From Soonwooa sp. (lineage in GTDB: Bacteria > Bacteroidota > Bacteroidia > Flavobacteriales > Weeksellaceae): 64,000 nt of DNA. Under the pieces are notes generated by a model. The model was not told the origin of the DNA. It searched no databases and was given only the letters and a program-made list of their open reading frames with translations. The position numbers were made by a program, and so were the translations under genes. Positions 25,963 to 33,991 of the stretch are shown here, piece by piece (position 1 is the stretch's first letter; each line of letters begins with the position of its first letter). Where the stretch lies: NCBI RefSeq assembly GCF_030151385.1, contig NZ_JASLDS010000071.1, positions 1 to 64,000 of the forward strand, written 5' to 3'.

Positions 25963-26601
25963 ATGAAAAAGTTAATTACAACGATGGCAATGTTTGCAAG
26001 TATTGCAGCATTTTCACAAGTTACATTAGGAGCAAGGGCTAACCTTTTGTTCAACACTTCATCTGCAAGCTGGTCGAACCTAAAAGACACAGCAAGTAAC
26101 GCTTGGGAAAGCAATGGAAAAAGTAACACTGGTTTCAATTTCGGTTTATCTGCGAAGATTAATCTTCCTGTAACGTCTTTGTTTGTTATGCCAGAAATCT
26201 ACTACACAAGCATTAAAAACAGTGTAGAAGTTAATGATTCTGTAGCAGGAAAAACGGTTGAACTAGAAGCTAAAAATGACAGAATTGATATCCCTGTTTT
26301 GTTAGGTTATAACCTAATGGGTGAAACTTTAAGTGCTTTTGTAGGTCCTGTATTCTCTGTAAACACTTCTAAAGACAATACCTATCAAAACTTCAAAGAA
26401 TCTGAAGCTAAAGACTTTGGTGTTGGCTATCAGTTGGGTGCAAATGTTACACTTAAGAAGTTTGTTATCAACGCAAGATACGAAGGTGCTTTCTCGAAAG
26501 ATGAAAGAAAATTCATCAATACAGTAGCTGGTAGCAATACTGAAATTAATTATGATAACAGACCTAGCTTCTTTATCCTAGGTTTGGGTTATAATTTCTA
26601 A
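25963..26601 (+). CDS. Outer-membrane beta-barrel protein (porin-like, PF13568 type)
   Basis: This 212-residue exported protein has a signal peptide MKKLITTMAMFASIAAFSQ. It then shows alternating hydrophobic strands typical of an eight-stranded barrel, such as FGLSAKINLPVTSLFVMPEIYY and SFFILGLGYNF at the C-terminus, ending in the aromatic residue used for barrel insertion. No specific ligand is indicated. It follows mlaF by 12 bases and may be cotranscribed. A bidirectional terminator lies downstream. Confidence 0.82.
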   Translation: MKKLITTMAMFASIAAFSQVTLGARANLLFNTSSASWSNLKDTASNAWESNGKSNTGFNFGLSAKINLPVTSLFVMPEIYYTSIKNSVEVNDSVAGKTVELEAKNDRIDIPVLLGYNLMGETLSAFVGPVFSVNTSKDNTYQNFKESEAKDFGVGYQLGANVTLKKFVINARYEGAFSKDERKFINTVAGSNTEINYDNRPSFFILGLGYNF

Positions 26602-26622
26602 ACGAAAATTTTCTTAAAATAA

Positions 26623-26660
26623 AACGATCAGAATTAAATATAATTCTGATCGTTGTTTTT
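26623..26660. terminator. Bidirectional terminator containing the stop codon of the facing gene
   Basis: A perfect 14-base inverted repeat (AACGATCAGAATTA and complement) has a four-base AATA loop. T-rich runs follow on both strands. The stop codon of the leftward gene lies inside the left arm. Confidence 0.85.
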
Positions 26661-26963
26661 TGTATGCGCTTCTTGCTCTCTTTGCAACTGTTCCTGCTTT
26701 GCAATTTTTTGTTGCTGCTTCTCGAATTCTATTTTGTCCTTTTGCATTTGCTTGAAGGCTTTCTTTCTTTGTTCTTCTTTTAGCGCAGTGCCTTTACTTA
26801 CGTATCCTACTATTCCGCCAATAATTAGTCCTATGCCAACACCTGCCATAATTCCCATAAAGTGAGAAAGTTTCATTTCGTTAAGGGAAAAATTTGTGGT
26901 GCCGTAAAATAAAAGTGCAGCAATCCCAAAAAGGATAAGGCCGACAATTGTCAAACTTCTCAT
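26634..26963 (-). CDS. Small membrane protein with charged coiled tail (109 aa)
   Basis: This protein of unknown function has two hydrophobic segments (about 3-24 and 36-58, the second glycine-rich: GIMAGVGIGLIIGGIVGYV). A strongly charged helical tail follows (about 62-105, many Lys/Gln/Glu, likely coiled coil). No family is recognised. Its stop codon is TAA within the terminator stem shared with the barrel gene. A TAAATTTG -7 element 29 bases upstream supports the start. Confidence 0.65.
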   Translation of the reverse strand: MRSLTIVGLILFGIAALLFYGTTNFSLNEMKLSHFMGIMAGVGIGLIIGGIVGYVSKGTALKEEQRKKAFKQMQKDKIEFEKQQQKIAKQEQLQREQEAHTKNNDQNYI

Positions 26964-26992
26964 AGTGTTTCTTTTTTGTGTTTTTAAAAATA

Positions 26993-27000
26993 CAAATTTA
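26993..27000 (-). promoter_or_regulatory. Promoter -7 element of the 109-aa membrane protein
   Basis: TAAATTTG on the minus strand ends 29 bases before the ATG at 26963. Confidence 0.45.
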
Positions 27001-27221
27001 TGAATGAAATGTATTTCTCAAATTTTTATTGGTAAATAAAATTACAGAAAATGAATCAAATCACCCTAACTGGAAGACAACATTAATTTAATTCTAAAAA
27101 ACAAGCTTATGCCGCCATGATAAAGAATAAAAAAATCAATAAAAGTTAATTATTTTTACACTATTCACAACACTACACCATATATAACAATTCATCATTA
27201 CTATTATTTCATTATTTTAAT

Positions 27222-27229
27222 TATTTTTG
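27222..27229 (+). promoter_or_regulatory. Promoter -7 element of the VGIGT secreted protein
   Basis: TATTTTTG matches TAnnTTTG and ends 20 bases before the ATG at 27250. Confidence 0.5.
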
Positions 27230-27249
27230 CATTAAAGACAAGCCAAAAT

Positions 27250-28107
27250 ATGAAAAATAAATTACTCAGTCTTCTACTATTCTGTATTATAGTATTTACA
27301 AATGCTCAAGTTGGTATCGGAACCGATAAGCCAAAATCGACTTTACATGTTACAGGCAAGCCTACAACCACGACCGCAATGGATGGCATAACACCTCCAA
27401 GCATTACAGGAGATCAGCTTTTTGCAAAAACATACACAGTAGAACAAGATGGAACTGTGATCTATGTAACAACAGGAGCTGCAACAGCAAACCAAAAATG
27501 GCAAACCATAAACGTGAATACGCCCGGCTTGTACGTTTTTGATAAAGTTACAATGACATGGATCTATCTAAGCTCTTCGCCTATTATGACCACATTTATG
27601 TCAACAGCCTATCAAGCACTTGATCTTACTTCAACGGATGATCAGCAGATTACATTTGCGAGTACTGAAGCGTTGGTTAATTCTGCAGTAAACTTCAATC
27701 AGACCAATAGTTCCTTTACAATTCTAAATGATGGCTATTACCAGTTAACGGGATTTATTGGATTTAATGCGAATAGACCTGATCTTAATTCAGCTACACA
27801 GTTCGTCGCAGTTAACTTGAAGTTAAAGAAAGGAGCAACATTTGCAACATCATCGGATATTACTGGAATTCGATCAACATATGTTGGGATTGCGGCTGGG
27901 ACTGGGACTGCTATTCAGATTCCTTCTACCATACTTAAACTTAATAAAGGAGATATTATTTATATGGCAATACAAAGACCTGGAATTACAATTGGAGGGG
28001 TCGCAAATCAGACTTTTGGTCCATGGGTACCTGCCAATAATGGCCATATTAATTTACCAGGTGGACAGAGTTATACGAAGTCTTTTACCATCTTAAAAGT
28101 TAAATAA
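27250..28107 (+). CDS. Secreted VGIGT-motif protein, possible C1q/TNF-like C-terminal fold
   Basis: This 285-residue exported protein has signal peptide MKNKLLSLLLFCIIVFTNA, followed at once by QVGIGTDKPKSTLHVTG. That is the VGIGTxxPxxxLxV motif widespread at the N-terminus of flavobacterial surface proteins. The C-terminal half (about 140-285) has FTILNDGYYQLTGFIGFN, LKLKKG and GDIIYMAIQRPG, which resembles a C1q/TNF-type jelly roll; this is inferred from pattern only. It is probably surface exposed. No recognised T9SS C-terminal signal is visible. It is transcribed alone between its own promoter and terminator. Confidence 0.7.
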   Translation: MKNKLLSLLLFCIIVFTNAQVGIGTDKPKSTLHVTGKPTTTTAMDGITPPSITGDQLFAKTYTVEQDGTVIYVTTGAATANQKWQTINVNTPGLYVFDKVTMTWIYLSSSPIMTTFMSTAYQALDLTSTDDQQITFASTEALVNSAVNFNQTNSSFTILNDGYYQLTGFIGFNANRPDLNSATQFVAVNLKLKKGATFATSSDITGIRSTYVGIAAGTGTAIQIPSTILKLNKGDIIYMAIQRPGITIGGVANQTFGPWVPANNGHINLPGGQSYTKSFTILKVK

Positions 28108-28130
28108 ATTTTTATTTAAATATATATTAA

Positions 28131-28160
28131 AAACTTAACCATAATTGGTTGAGTTTTTTT
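28131..28160 (+). terminator. Intrinsic terminator after the VGIGT gene
   Basis: A ten-pair stem (AAACTTAACC with GGTTGAGTTT, one G-T pair) has a six-base loop and a following T run. Confidence 0.75.
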
Positions 28161-28184
28161 GTTAAATTTTTTCCTAAAATTTAA

Positions 28185-28203
28185 TAAATTTGCGTTAAAG
28201 CAA
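28185..28203 (+). promoter_or_regulatory. Promoter and candidate operator of the NrtR-like gene
   Basis: TAAATTTG at 28185-28192 is a -7 element. It overlaps TTGCGTTAA at 28190-28198, a motif that recurs twice upstream of the TonB receptor-nadR operon. The overlap suggests autoregulation. Confidence 0.45.
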
Positions 28204-28209
28204 CACAAA

Positions 28210-28884
28210 ATGCAAAATATCAAAATCGCAGTCGACGCTGTTGTATTTGGCTATTTCGAAAATAAGGAACTCCACATACTTTTAATCAAAAGAAATATTG
28301 AACCCTATAAAGATACTTGGGCATTGCCAGGTGGTTTGGTTCAAGATACTGAAACTTTGGAGGAAGCCATTGCGCGGGAGCTTCAAGAAGAATCAGGTGT
28401 TAACACTAATTTTGTTGAGCAACTTTACACTTTTGATGGCATTAATCGCGATCCCAGAAACCGTGTAATTTCGGTGGCATATTTGGCTCTTGTCAATCCT
28501 GATGCCCACAAACTAAACGCTGCAACGGATGCTTCTGACGCGAGATGGTTTAGTATTAATCACTTGCCTGATTTGGCTTTTGATCATGCCAACATTATTG
28601 ATCTGGCAGTCGCTCGTCTTCGTACCAAAATACAATACGCCCCAATTGGATTTAATTTACTAAAAAACGAATTTGCTTTCTCAGATTTGGAAAGTCTCTA
28701 CCAAAGTATTTTGGGTAGAGATATCGACCGCAGAAATTTTAGAAAAAAAATAATGGGCTACCAACTTTTGACCGAAACTGAGAATTACCGCAAGGAAGGA
28801 AGTGGTCGACCTGCAAAATTATTTAAGTTCAATCCAGAAAAGTATAAAAATCTAGAACAACATGGAATGTACTTCGAAATATAA
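28210..28884 (+). CDS. NrtR-like regulator: NUDIX domain plus winged helix
   Basis: This 224-residue protein begins MQNIKIAVDAVVFGYF. A longer frame from 28159 is rejected because it crosses the promoter. The N-terminal NUDIX domain has the WALPGGLV lead and a complete Nudix box (G-x5-E-x7-RELQEESGV), so hydrolysis remains possible. The C-terminal 75 residues (from about YQSILGRDIDRRNFRKKIM to SGRPAKLFKFNPEKY) match the winged helix of NrtR-family transcription factors. NrtR proteins regulate NAD or sugar metabolism and sense ADP-ribose or sugar ligands. The next operon encodes NadR, so an NAD-salvage role is inferred. Confidence 0.8.
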   Translation: MQNIKIAVDAVVFGYFENKELHILLIKRNIEPYKDTWALPGGLVQDTETLEEAIARELQEESGVNTNFVEQLYTFDGINRDPRNRVISVAYLALVNPDAHKLNAATDASDARWFSINHLPDLAFDHANIIDLAVARLRTKIQYAPIGFNLLKNEFAFSDLESLYQSILGRDIDRRNFRKKIMGYQLLTETENYRKEGSGRPAKLFKFNPEKYKNLEQHGMYFEI

Positions 28885-28910
28885 TTTAACATCTAATAAT
28901 CAAACATTTA

Positions 28911-28929
28911 TTATTTTGCGTCAAAATAA
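28911..28929. promoter_or_regulatory. Palindromic candidate NrtR operator
   Basis: TTATTTTGCGTCAAAATAA is a perfect inverted repeat with eight-base arms around CGT. Its core TTGCGTCAA also occurs, as TTGCGTTAA, in the promoter of the NrtR-like gene. It lies just upstream of the -33 element of the receptor operon. Confidence 0.5.
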
Positions 28930-28940
28930 CACTAAATAAA

Positions 28941-28981
28941 TTTTGTTAACCTAAAATAGAATTTTACATTTGTGTAAAATT
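28941..28981 (+). promoter_or_regulatory. Promoter of the TonB receptor-nadR operon with inverted repeat over the -7 element
   Basis: TTTTG at 28941-28945 and TACATTTG at 28965-28972 are 19 bases apart, a canonical Bacteroidota promoter. The -7 element sits in a nine-base inverted repeat, AATTTTACA (28960-28968) and TGTAAAATT (28973-28981). A reversed TTGCGTTAA lies at 28980-28988, directly before the ATG. Confidence 0.6.
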
Positions 28982-28989
28982 AACGCAAT

Positions 28990-30966
28990 ATGAAAAATTT
29001 AACACTTCTACTTTTATTGTTTTCTTTTGCAAATCTAAAAGCACAAGAACAAGATAGTATCCAAAACATCGATAAAGTGCTTATCATTAGCCAAGCCAAA
29101 AAGCTTGATGCTGTCAACTACCTAAACTATCATCCGCAAAAAGACATACAAAACAACGGCAAGGAGCTTCCTTTTTTAATTAACAAACTTCCCGCAATCA
29201 CAGCCTACTCCGACGCCGGAAGCAACAACGGATATTCCTACTACCGAATTAGAGGGATTGACCAAACCCGTGTTAATGTCAACTTTGATGGTGCTCCAAT
29301 GAACGAACCCGAAGATCAAGGCGCTTACTTTTCTAACTTTCCAGACTTCTTTAATTCCATTGACTTTTTGCAACTACAAAAAGGTGTTGGTCTTAGCAAA
29401 AACGGAACGGCAAGTTATGCCGGAAGTTTACAAATTAGCACACCCAATCTTACTGAGAGAAATCTAGAATTTGGCGCTGATTATGGTTCTTATAATGCCT
29501 TTCGAACCTATGCAAAATATACATCAGGTATTGTTAATGACAAAGCCATCCACGTTAGAATGAGTGAAATATACAATGGAGGTTACAAGTATAACTCCAG
29601 CAATCATGGACAATCGGCAATGATTAGCGCTGGAATTTTCAAACCAAAATCCACCTGGAAATTCAACTCAGTTATTGGTGATCAAAATAACGAATTGGCG
29701 TGGCTAGGCGTTACCAAAGAGCAGATCGATGCGGATCCTCGAAGCAATGCCAACAGAAATGAAAAAGACCACTTTTTCCAAAGCTTTTTCCAAGTTTCAA
29801 ATCAAAGCAAATTAGGACAAAATACAACTTGGCAAAATGGCGCCCACTATACTTTTCTAAAAGGAAATTACGACTTTAACCTCAATAACTTTCTTGGCTT
29901 ACCCGAAGATGGAGAAATGTACAATTATGCTTTTAAATCTAACTTCGGAGGCTTGTACTCTAATTTAGAAACAAGCTGGAAAGCTTTAAAAATCCAAACA
30001 GGACTTAGTGCCAATTGGTACAACCGTGATCACAACTTTACAGAAAAAGAACTTGGAGGTATCTACAATAACACAGGTTATAAGGATGATTTCAGCGCGT
30101 TCGCAAAAGCAGATTACCAAATTAATAATCTTAAAATTTCGGGAAGTCTCCAATACCGCCATGCTAAGTTCTCATACACAGGCGACGAAAATCTAAAAGC
30201 ATTACAATGGGATTTTATCAATCCGAAATTAGGTCTTACCTACATTTTAAAAAGCAATCAAGAACTATTTTTTAGCTTGGGGAAAGTCGGACGCGAACCA
30301 ACCAGAAATGACATTTTCGCAGGAAACGACAATCTATCAGTTGACGATAACAACCAATTAATTCTTGGCACAACAACTCCAGAATACGTTACCGATTACG
30401 AATTGGGTTACCGATATTTTAGCAATAATCTAAAAATATCTGCGAACCTTTTCTCTATGGATTTTAAGGATGAAATTGTCTTAAATGGGCAGTTCGGACC
30501 AAACGGAATTGCACTAACCAACAAAGTCGATCGAAGCTATAGAACAGGTGTTGAATTTTCAATAAATTATCAAATTAACGAGCATTGGTCATTGGAAAAT
30601 AACACATCATGGATGACTTCAAAAATCAAACAACAGACTGAAAGCTTTACTCCAGTACTAACACCTAAATTAATTGTTAATCAAAATCTTAACTACAATT
30701 TTAACAACTTAACATTACAATTGAGTTATCGTTATCAAGCGACCTCTTTTATTAACTTTTCGAATGATCAAAAAATTCCGTCTTATCAACTTTTAAACTT
30801 GGCGGGATTCTACAAACTAGGAAAATGGGAAGCAGGAATCTTTTTAAATAACATCTTTAACAAAATCTACTACAATCATGCTTATGTAGAAGCAGATGGA
30901 ACGCCAAAATATTTCGTGCAAATGACACGTAATCTGATGTTTAGTTTAAAATTTAAAGCCTTTTAA
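28990..30966 (+). CDS. TonB-dependent receptor, candidate NAD-precursor transporter
   Basis: This outer-membrane receptor of 658 residues has a signal peptide (to about AQEQ, residue 20). A plug domain with FLINKLPAITAYSDAGSNNG, YYRIRGIDQTRVNVNFDGAPMNEPEDQG and GTASYAGSLQISTPN follows. The beta-barrel ends with RNLMFSLKFKAF. It has no carboxypeptidase-like N-terminal domain and no SusD partner, so it resembles vitamin or cofactor receptors rather than glycan systems. nadR begins two bases after its stop codon. Uptake of nicotinamide riboside or another NAD precursor is inferred from this coupling. Confidence 0.85.
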   Translation: MKNLTLLLLLFSFANLKAQEQDSIQNIDKVLIISQAKKLDAVNYLNYHPQKDIQNNGKELPFLINKLPAITAYSDAGSNNGYSYYRIRGIDQTRVNVNFDGAPMNEPEDQGAYFSNFPDFFNSIDFLQLQKGVGLSKNGTASYAGSLQISTPNLTERNLEFGADYGSYNAFRTYAKYTSGIVNDKAIHVRMSEIYNGGYKYNSSNHGQSAMISAGIFKPKSTWKFNSVIGDQNNELAWLGVTKEQIDADPRSNANRNEKDHFFQSFFQVSNQSKLGQNTTWQNGAHYTFLKGNYDFNLNNFLGLPEDGEMYNYAFKSNFGGLYSNLETSWKALKIQTGLSANWYNRDHNFTEKELGGIYNNTGYKDDFSAFAKADYQINNLKISGSLQYRHAKFSYTGDENLKALQWDFINPKLGLTYILKSNQELFFSLGKVGREPTRNDIFAGNDNLSVDDNNQLILGTTTPEYVTDYELGYRYFSNNLKISANLFSMDFKDEIVLNGQFGPNGIALTNKVDRSYRTGVEFSINYQINEHWSLENNTSWMTSKIKQQTESFTPVLTPKLIVNQNLNYNFNNLTLQLSYRYQATSFINFSNDQKIPSYQLLNLAGFYKLGKWEAGIFLNNIFNKIYYNHAYVEADGTPKYFVQMTRNLMFSLKFKAF

Positions 30967-30968
30967 TT

Positions 30969-31955
30969 ATGAAAGCTTTCGTGTTTGGCAAGTTCTATCC
31001 TTTCCATAAAGGACATCAAGCTTTAATCGAATTCGCGTTACAAAACTTTGATTATGTAGAAGTTATGGTTTGCGCAGAAGAAAAGGAGCGACTTTCGGGT
31101 GAACTTAGGAAAACTTGGATTGAGGAAACTTTCTCGCATAACAAACACATAAAAGTTATTGTCTTCGAATACAAGGAACAAGATTATGCCAATACTTCGG
31201 AAGCTTCATGGGAAGTTTCAAAACAATGGAGCGAAGTTTTTAAAACTTATTTCCCTGATTTCGAATATCTTGTAAGCTCCGAAGCTTATGGTGATATGGT
31301 TGCAAAATACATGAATATCAATCATCAATTATTTGATATTAAACGATTGGCGCATCAAATTTCAGCAACAAAAATTAGAAATAATATTTTTGCAAATTGG
31401 GATTATTTGCCAAAAGCTGTTCAAAAGTATTTTTCATTAAAAGTGGTTATTCTCGGAACCGAAAGCACTGGCAAAACGACATTAACCGAAAAGCTTGCTA
31501 AGCATTATCAATGCAATTTTGTTTTAGAAGCTGGACGCAATATTGTGGATGATTCTAAAGATTTCGACTTTAGCGATCTTTCAAAAATATATCTTGAACA
31601 TTATAAGCGAATTAAATCCATTAATCTAAACAATTACTTAAATATCATTGACACAGACTTTCACATTACCGAATCTTACTCAGAATTCATTTTTAAACGA
31701 GAATTAAATATTCCTAATGAGATAAAATCTGAACAAAAAGCTGACATATATTTATATCTTTCAGCAGATGTCCCTTACTTCCAAGATGGAACGAGGCTTG
31801 AAGAACACGACCGAAATCGTCTTGATATTCATCATCGAAAACATCTTTTAAAATCAAATATTGCCTTCATCGAAATTTCTGGTGATTGGCAAGAGCGCTT
31901 CGAAAAAAGTATTCAACTAATAGACCAACTTATTTTAGAAAAGTCAAAAATTTAG
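30969..31955 (+). CDS. nadR: NadR-like NMN adenylyltransferase/ribosylnicotinamide kinase
   Basis: This is a bifunctional NAD salvage enzyme of 328 residues. The N-terminal nucleotidyltransferase domain has GKFYPFHKGHQALIEFA (the HxGH site) and ISATKIR. The C-terminal P-loop kinase domain starts near residue 157 with VVILGTESTGKTTLTEKL and contains the DTDFHITESYSE and LEEHDRNRLDIHHR regions. The helix-turn-helix domain of enterobacterial NadR is absent, so regulation must lie elsewhere, plausibly with the upstream NrtR-like protein. The usual inner-membrane transporter PnuC is not encoded in this operon. Confidence 0.9.
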   Translation: MKAFVFGKFYPFHKGHQALIEFALQNFDYVEVMVCAEEKERLSGELRKTWIEETFSHNKHIKVIVFEYKEQDYANTSEASWEVSKQWSEVFKTYFPDFEYLVSSEAYGDMVAKYMNINHQLFDIKRLAHQISATKIRNNIFANWDYLPKAVQKYFSLKVVILGTESTGKTTLTEKLAKHYQCNFVLEAGRNIVDDSKDFDFSDLSKIYLEHYKRIKSINLNNYLNIIDTDFHITESYSEFIFKRELNIPNEIKSEQKADIYLYLSADVPYFQDGTRLEEHDRNRLDIHHRKHLLKSNIAFIEISGDWQERFEKSIQLIDQLILEKSKI

Positions 31956-31999
31956 TTTTAAATAAAATATCGGACTGCTTTACAAATAAGATTACTTCT

Positions 32000-32007
32000 T
32001 AAATTTG
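32000..32007 (+). promoter_or_regulatory. Promoter -7 element of the M14 carboxypeptidase gene
   Basis: TAAATTTG matches TAnnTTTG and ends 23 bases before the ATG at 32031. Confidence 0.45.
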
Positions 32008-32030
32008 ACTTTGAAATCAGATTTCTACCT

Positions 32031-33746
32031 ATGAAAGTAATTTTAGCAGCAAGTCTTTTTGTCTCAACAATTGTGTTTGGACAATCTTACAAAACGCCTT
32101 TCGAGCAAGGCAATGGCAACCAGACAACAACTTTTGCCGCGATGCGCTCCTACTATCAACAATTGGCAAAAGATTTTAAGACTATCGAATATCTTAAAAT
32201 GGGCGAAGATGACAACGGCGAACCTATTGAAGTTGTGGTATTCAATCCATATAAACAAGACGTAGAAAGTCTTGCAAAAACCAAGTCTGTTTTGCTTATC
32301 AACAACGGGATTCATCCGGGAGAGCCAGATGGCATCGATGCGACAATGGCGATGATGCGCGACTTTGCTACCAAGAAATTAAAAGCACCACAAAATGTAT
32401 TGATTGTCGCAATTGCTGCTTACAATGTTAGCGGCATGATGAATCGCGGGCAATTTTCGCGCGCCAATCAAAATGGTCCCGAACAATATGGTTTTCGTGG
32501 AAATGCTCGAAACTACGACCTTAACAGAGATTTCATAAAAACGGATACTAAGAACTCGTGGAGTTTTCAGAAGATTTATCAATATTTTCAGCCAGATGTT
32601 TTTATTGATAATCACGTTAGCAATGGTGCGGATTACCAATATACTTTCACTTACATCTCGACGAATAAAGAGCGCTTGGGAAAACCGCTGGGAAATTATT
32701 TTCACCAAAATATGCAACCCGAAATCCTAAAAAGTTTCACAGAGCGCAATATCCTTTCGGTGCCTTATGTCAACATTCACGGTGATGTTCCAGACAAAGG
32801 ATTTCCAGCTTTTGTAGATTCGCCGCGTTATGCAACTGGCTACACGACTTTGTTTAACTCAATTGGGACGGTTGTGGAAACGCACATGTTAAAACCTTAC
32901 AAAGATCGCGTTGCCGTGACTTACGATTATATGCTGGAAACGATTAACTACGTGGAAAAGCATTTTCAGGACATTAAGCAAAAGCGTCTAGATGCTCGCA
33001 ACGAGTACAAAGTTGGACAAGATTATCCTTTGCAATGGAAACTGGATTCTACCAAATATAGCAAACTCGATTTTAAAGGTTTTGAAGCTGGATATAAGCC
33101 AAGCGCGATTTCGGGGAAGCCAAGACTTTATTATGATAGAAGCAAAAAATTCTCGAAACCCATTTTGTATTACGATACTTACAAGCCAACAAGTTTTGTG
33201 AAAATTCCGAAATATTATGTGATTCCTCAATCCGAATATCATGTTATTGATCTTTTAAAATTAAATAACATCGAGATGAAAACAATTAAGAAAGACAGCC
33301 TTATCAATGTTGAGCAATATCGAATTCGGGATTTTAAAACGGCAACTAATCCGTACGAAGGTCATTATCTTCATAATGAAACCATTGTTGGTAGAGAAAA
33401 CGCACAAAAGATGTTCCGTGCTGGTGATATGCTTGTCAACCTCAACCAAAACGGAATGAAATTCTTGCTCGAAACCTTAGAGCCAGAAGCCGTGGATTCT
33501 TATTTTAACTGGAATTTCTTTGATGCGATTCTTGGTCAAAAGGAATATTATTCGGCTTATGTTTTTGAGGACACCGCCGAACAATTGCTTAAAAACGACA
33601 AAGCGCTAAAAACGGCTTTCGAACTAGAAAAAGCGAAAGATCCAAAATTTGCTCAAGATGGCGCAGCGCAATTGGATTGGGTTTACAAAAACTCGCCTTA
33701 TTACGAGAAAACACATCGATTGTATCCTATTTTCAGGATTAATTAA
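32031..33746 (+). CDS. Secreted M14-family zinc carboxypeptidase
   Basis: This exported metallopeptidase of 571 residues has signal peptide MKVILAASLFVSTIVFGQ. Zinc ligands are H95 and E98 in NNGIHPGEPDG and H195 in VFIDNHVSNG. GNARNYDLNRDF supplies the substrate-binding Asn/Arg region, and GTVVETHMLKPY probably holds the catalytic glutamate. A C-terminal region of about 230 residues, beyond the catalytic domain, has no recognised name. It should cleave C-terminal residues or peptidoglycan peptides outside the cytoplasm. Confidence 0.87.
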   Translation: MKVILAASLFVSTIVFGQSYKTPFEQGNGNQTTTFAAMRSYYQQLAKDFKTIEYLKMGEDDNGEPIEVVVFNPYKQDVESLAKTKSVLLINNGIHPGEPDGIDATMAMMRDFATKKLKAPQNVLIVAIAAYNVSGMMNRGQFSRANQNGPEQYGFRGNARNYDLNRDFIKTDTKNSWSFQKIYQYFQPDVFIDNHVSNGADYQYTFTYISTNKERLGKPLGNYFHQNMQPEILKSFTERNILSVPYVNIHGDVPDKGFPAFVDSPRYATGYTTLFNSIGTVVETHMLKPYKDRVAVTYDYMLETINYVEKHFQDIKQKRLDARNEYKVGQDYPLQWKLDSTKYSKLDFKGFEAGYKPSAISGKPRLYYDRSKKFSKPILYYDTYKPTSFVKIPKYYVIPQSEYHVIDLLKLNNIEMKTIKKDSLINVEQYRIRDFKTATNPYEGHYLHNETIVGRENAQKMFRAGDMLVNLNQNGMKFLLETLEPEAVDSYFNWNFFDAILGQKEYYSAYVFEDTAEQLLKNDKALKTAFELEKAKDPKFAQDGAAQLDWVYKNSPYYEKTHRLYPIFRIN

Positions 33747-33780
33747 GTATTTTTGAGAAAATTTGAAATAAAATAATTTT

Positions 33781-33900
33781 CGCGTGAGCGATGGAAGCGG
33801 AAATCCTTTGGGGTGGCGTGAGGCGCACTTCGGTTATACTCAGTGACCGAATCGACCGAGCGACACACGAAAGATTGAAGCGGACGTAGCGACCCGCTTG
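33781..33900. repeat. GC-rich intergenic repeat, diverged copy
   Basis: This stretch shares the layout of the elements at 43511-43616 and 59455-59560: GATGGAAGCGG followed by ATCCTTT on the left, and CGAGCGA, GAAAGAT and GAAGCGGA on the right. It also has the CTTT/AAAG closing stem. The interior differs and contains a separate ACTTCGGT...ACCGAAT hairpin. It is much richer in GC than its surroundings. It fills the gap between the M14 and M1 peptidase genes. Confidence 0.6.
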
Positions 33901-33915
33901 TTTTTTGGCAGGGAG

Positions 33916-33949
33916 AAACCTCATAGGTTTTTAAAAACCTATGAGGTTT
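33916..33949. repeat. 34-base perfect palindrome
   Basis: AAACCTCATAGGTTTTT is followed directly by its exact reverse complement. It could act as a terminator for the upstream M14 gene, although no T run follows the outer stem. Palindromes of this AAACCT...AGGTTT type recur in flavobacterial genomes, from memory. Confidence 0.75.
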
Positions 33950-33991
33950 AGCTTTGGCGAAAACAAAGGGACACGCCCAAAACTTTAAGTT

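Noticed and set aside
28159..28209. Upstream start for the NrtR-like protein
   Set aside because: The extension crosses the -7 promoter element and adds a non-homologous stretch before the NUDIX domain.
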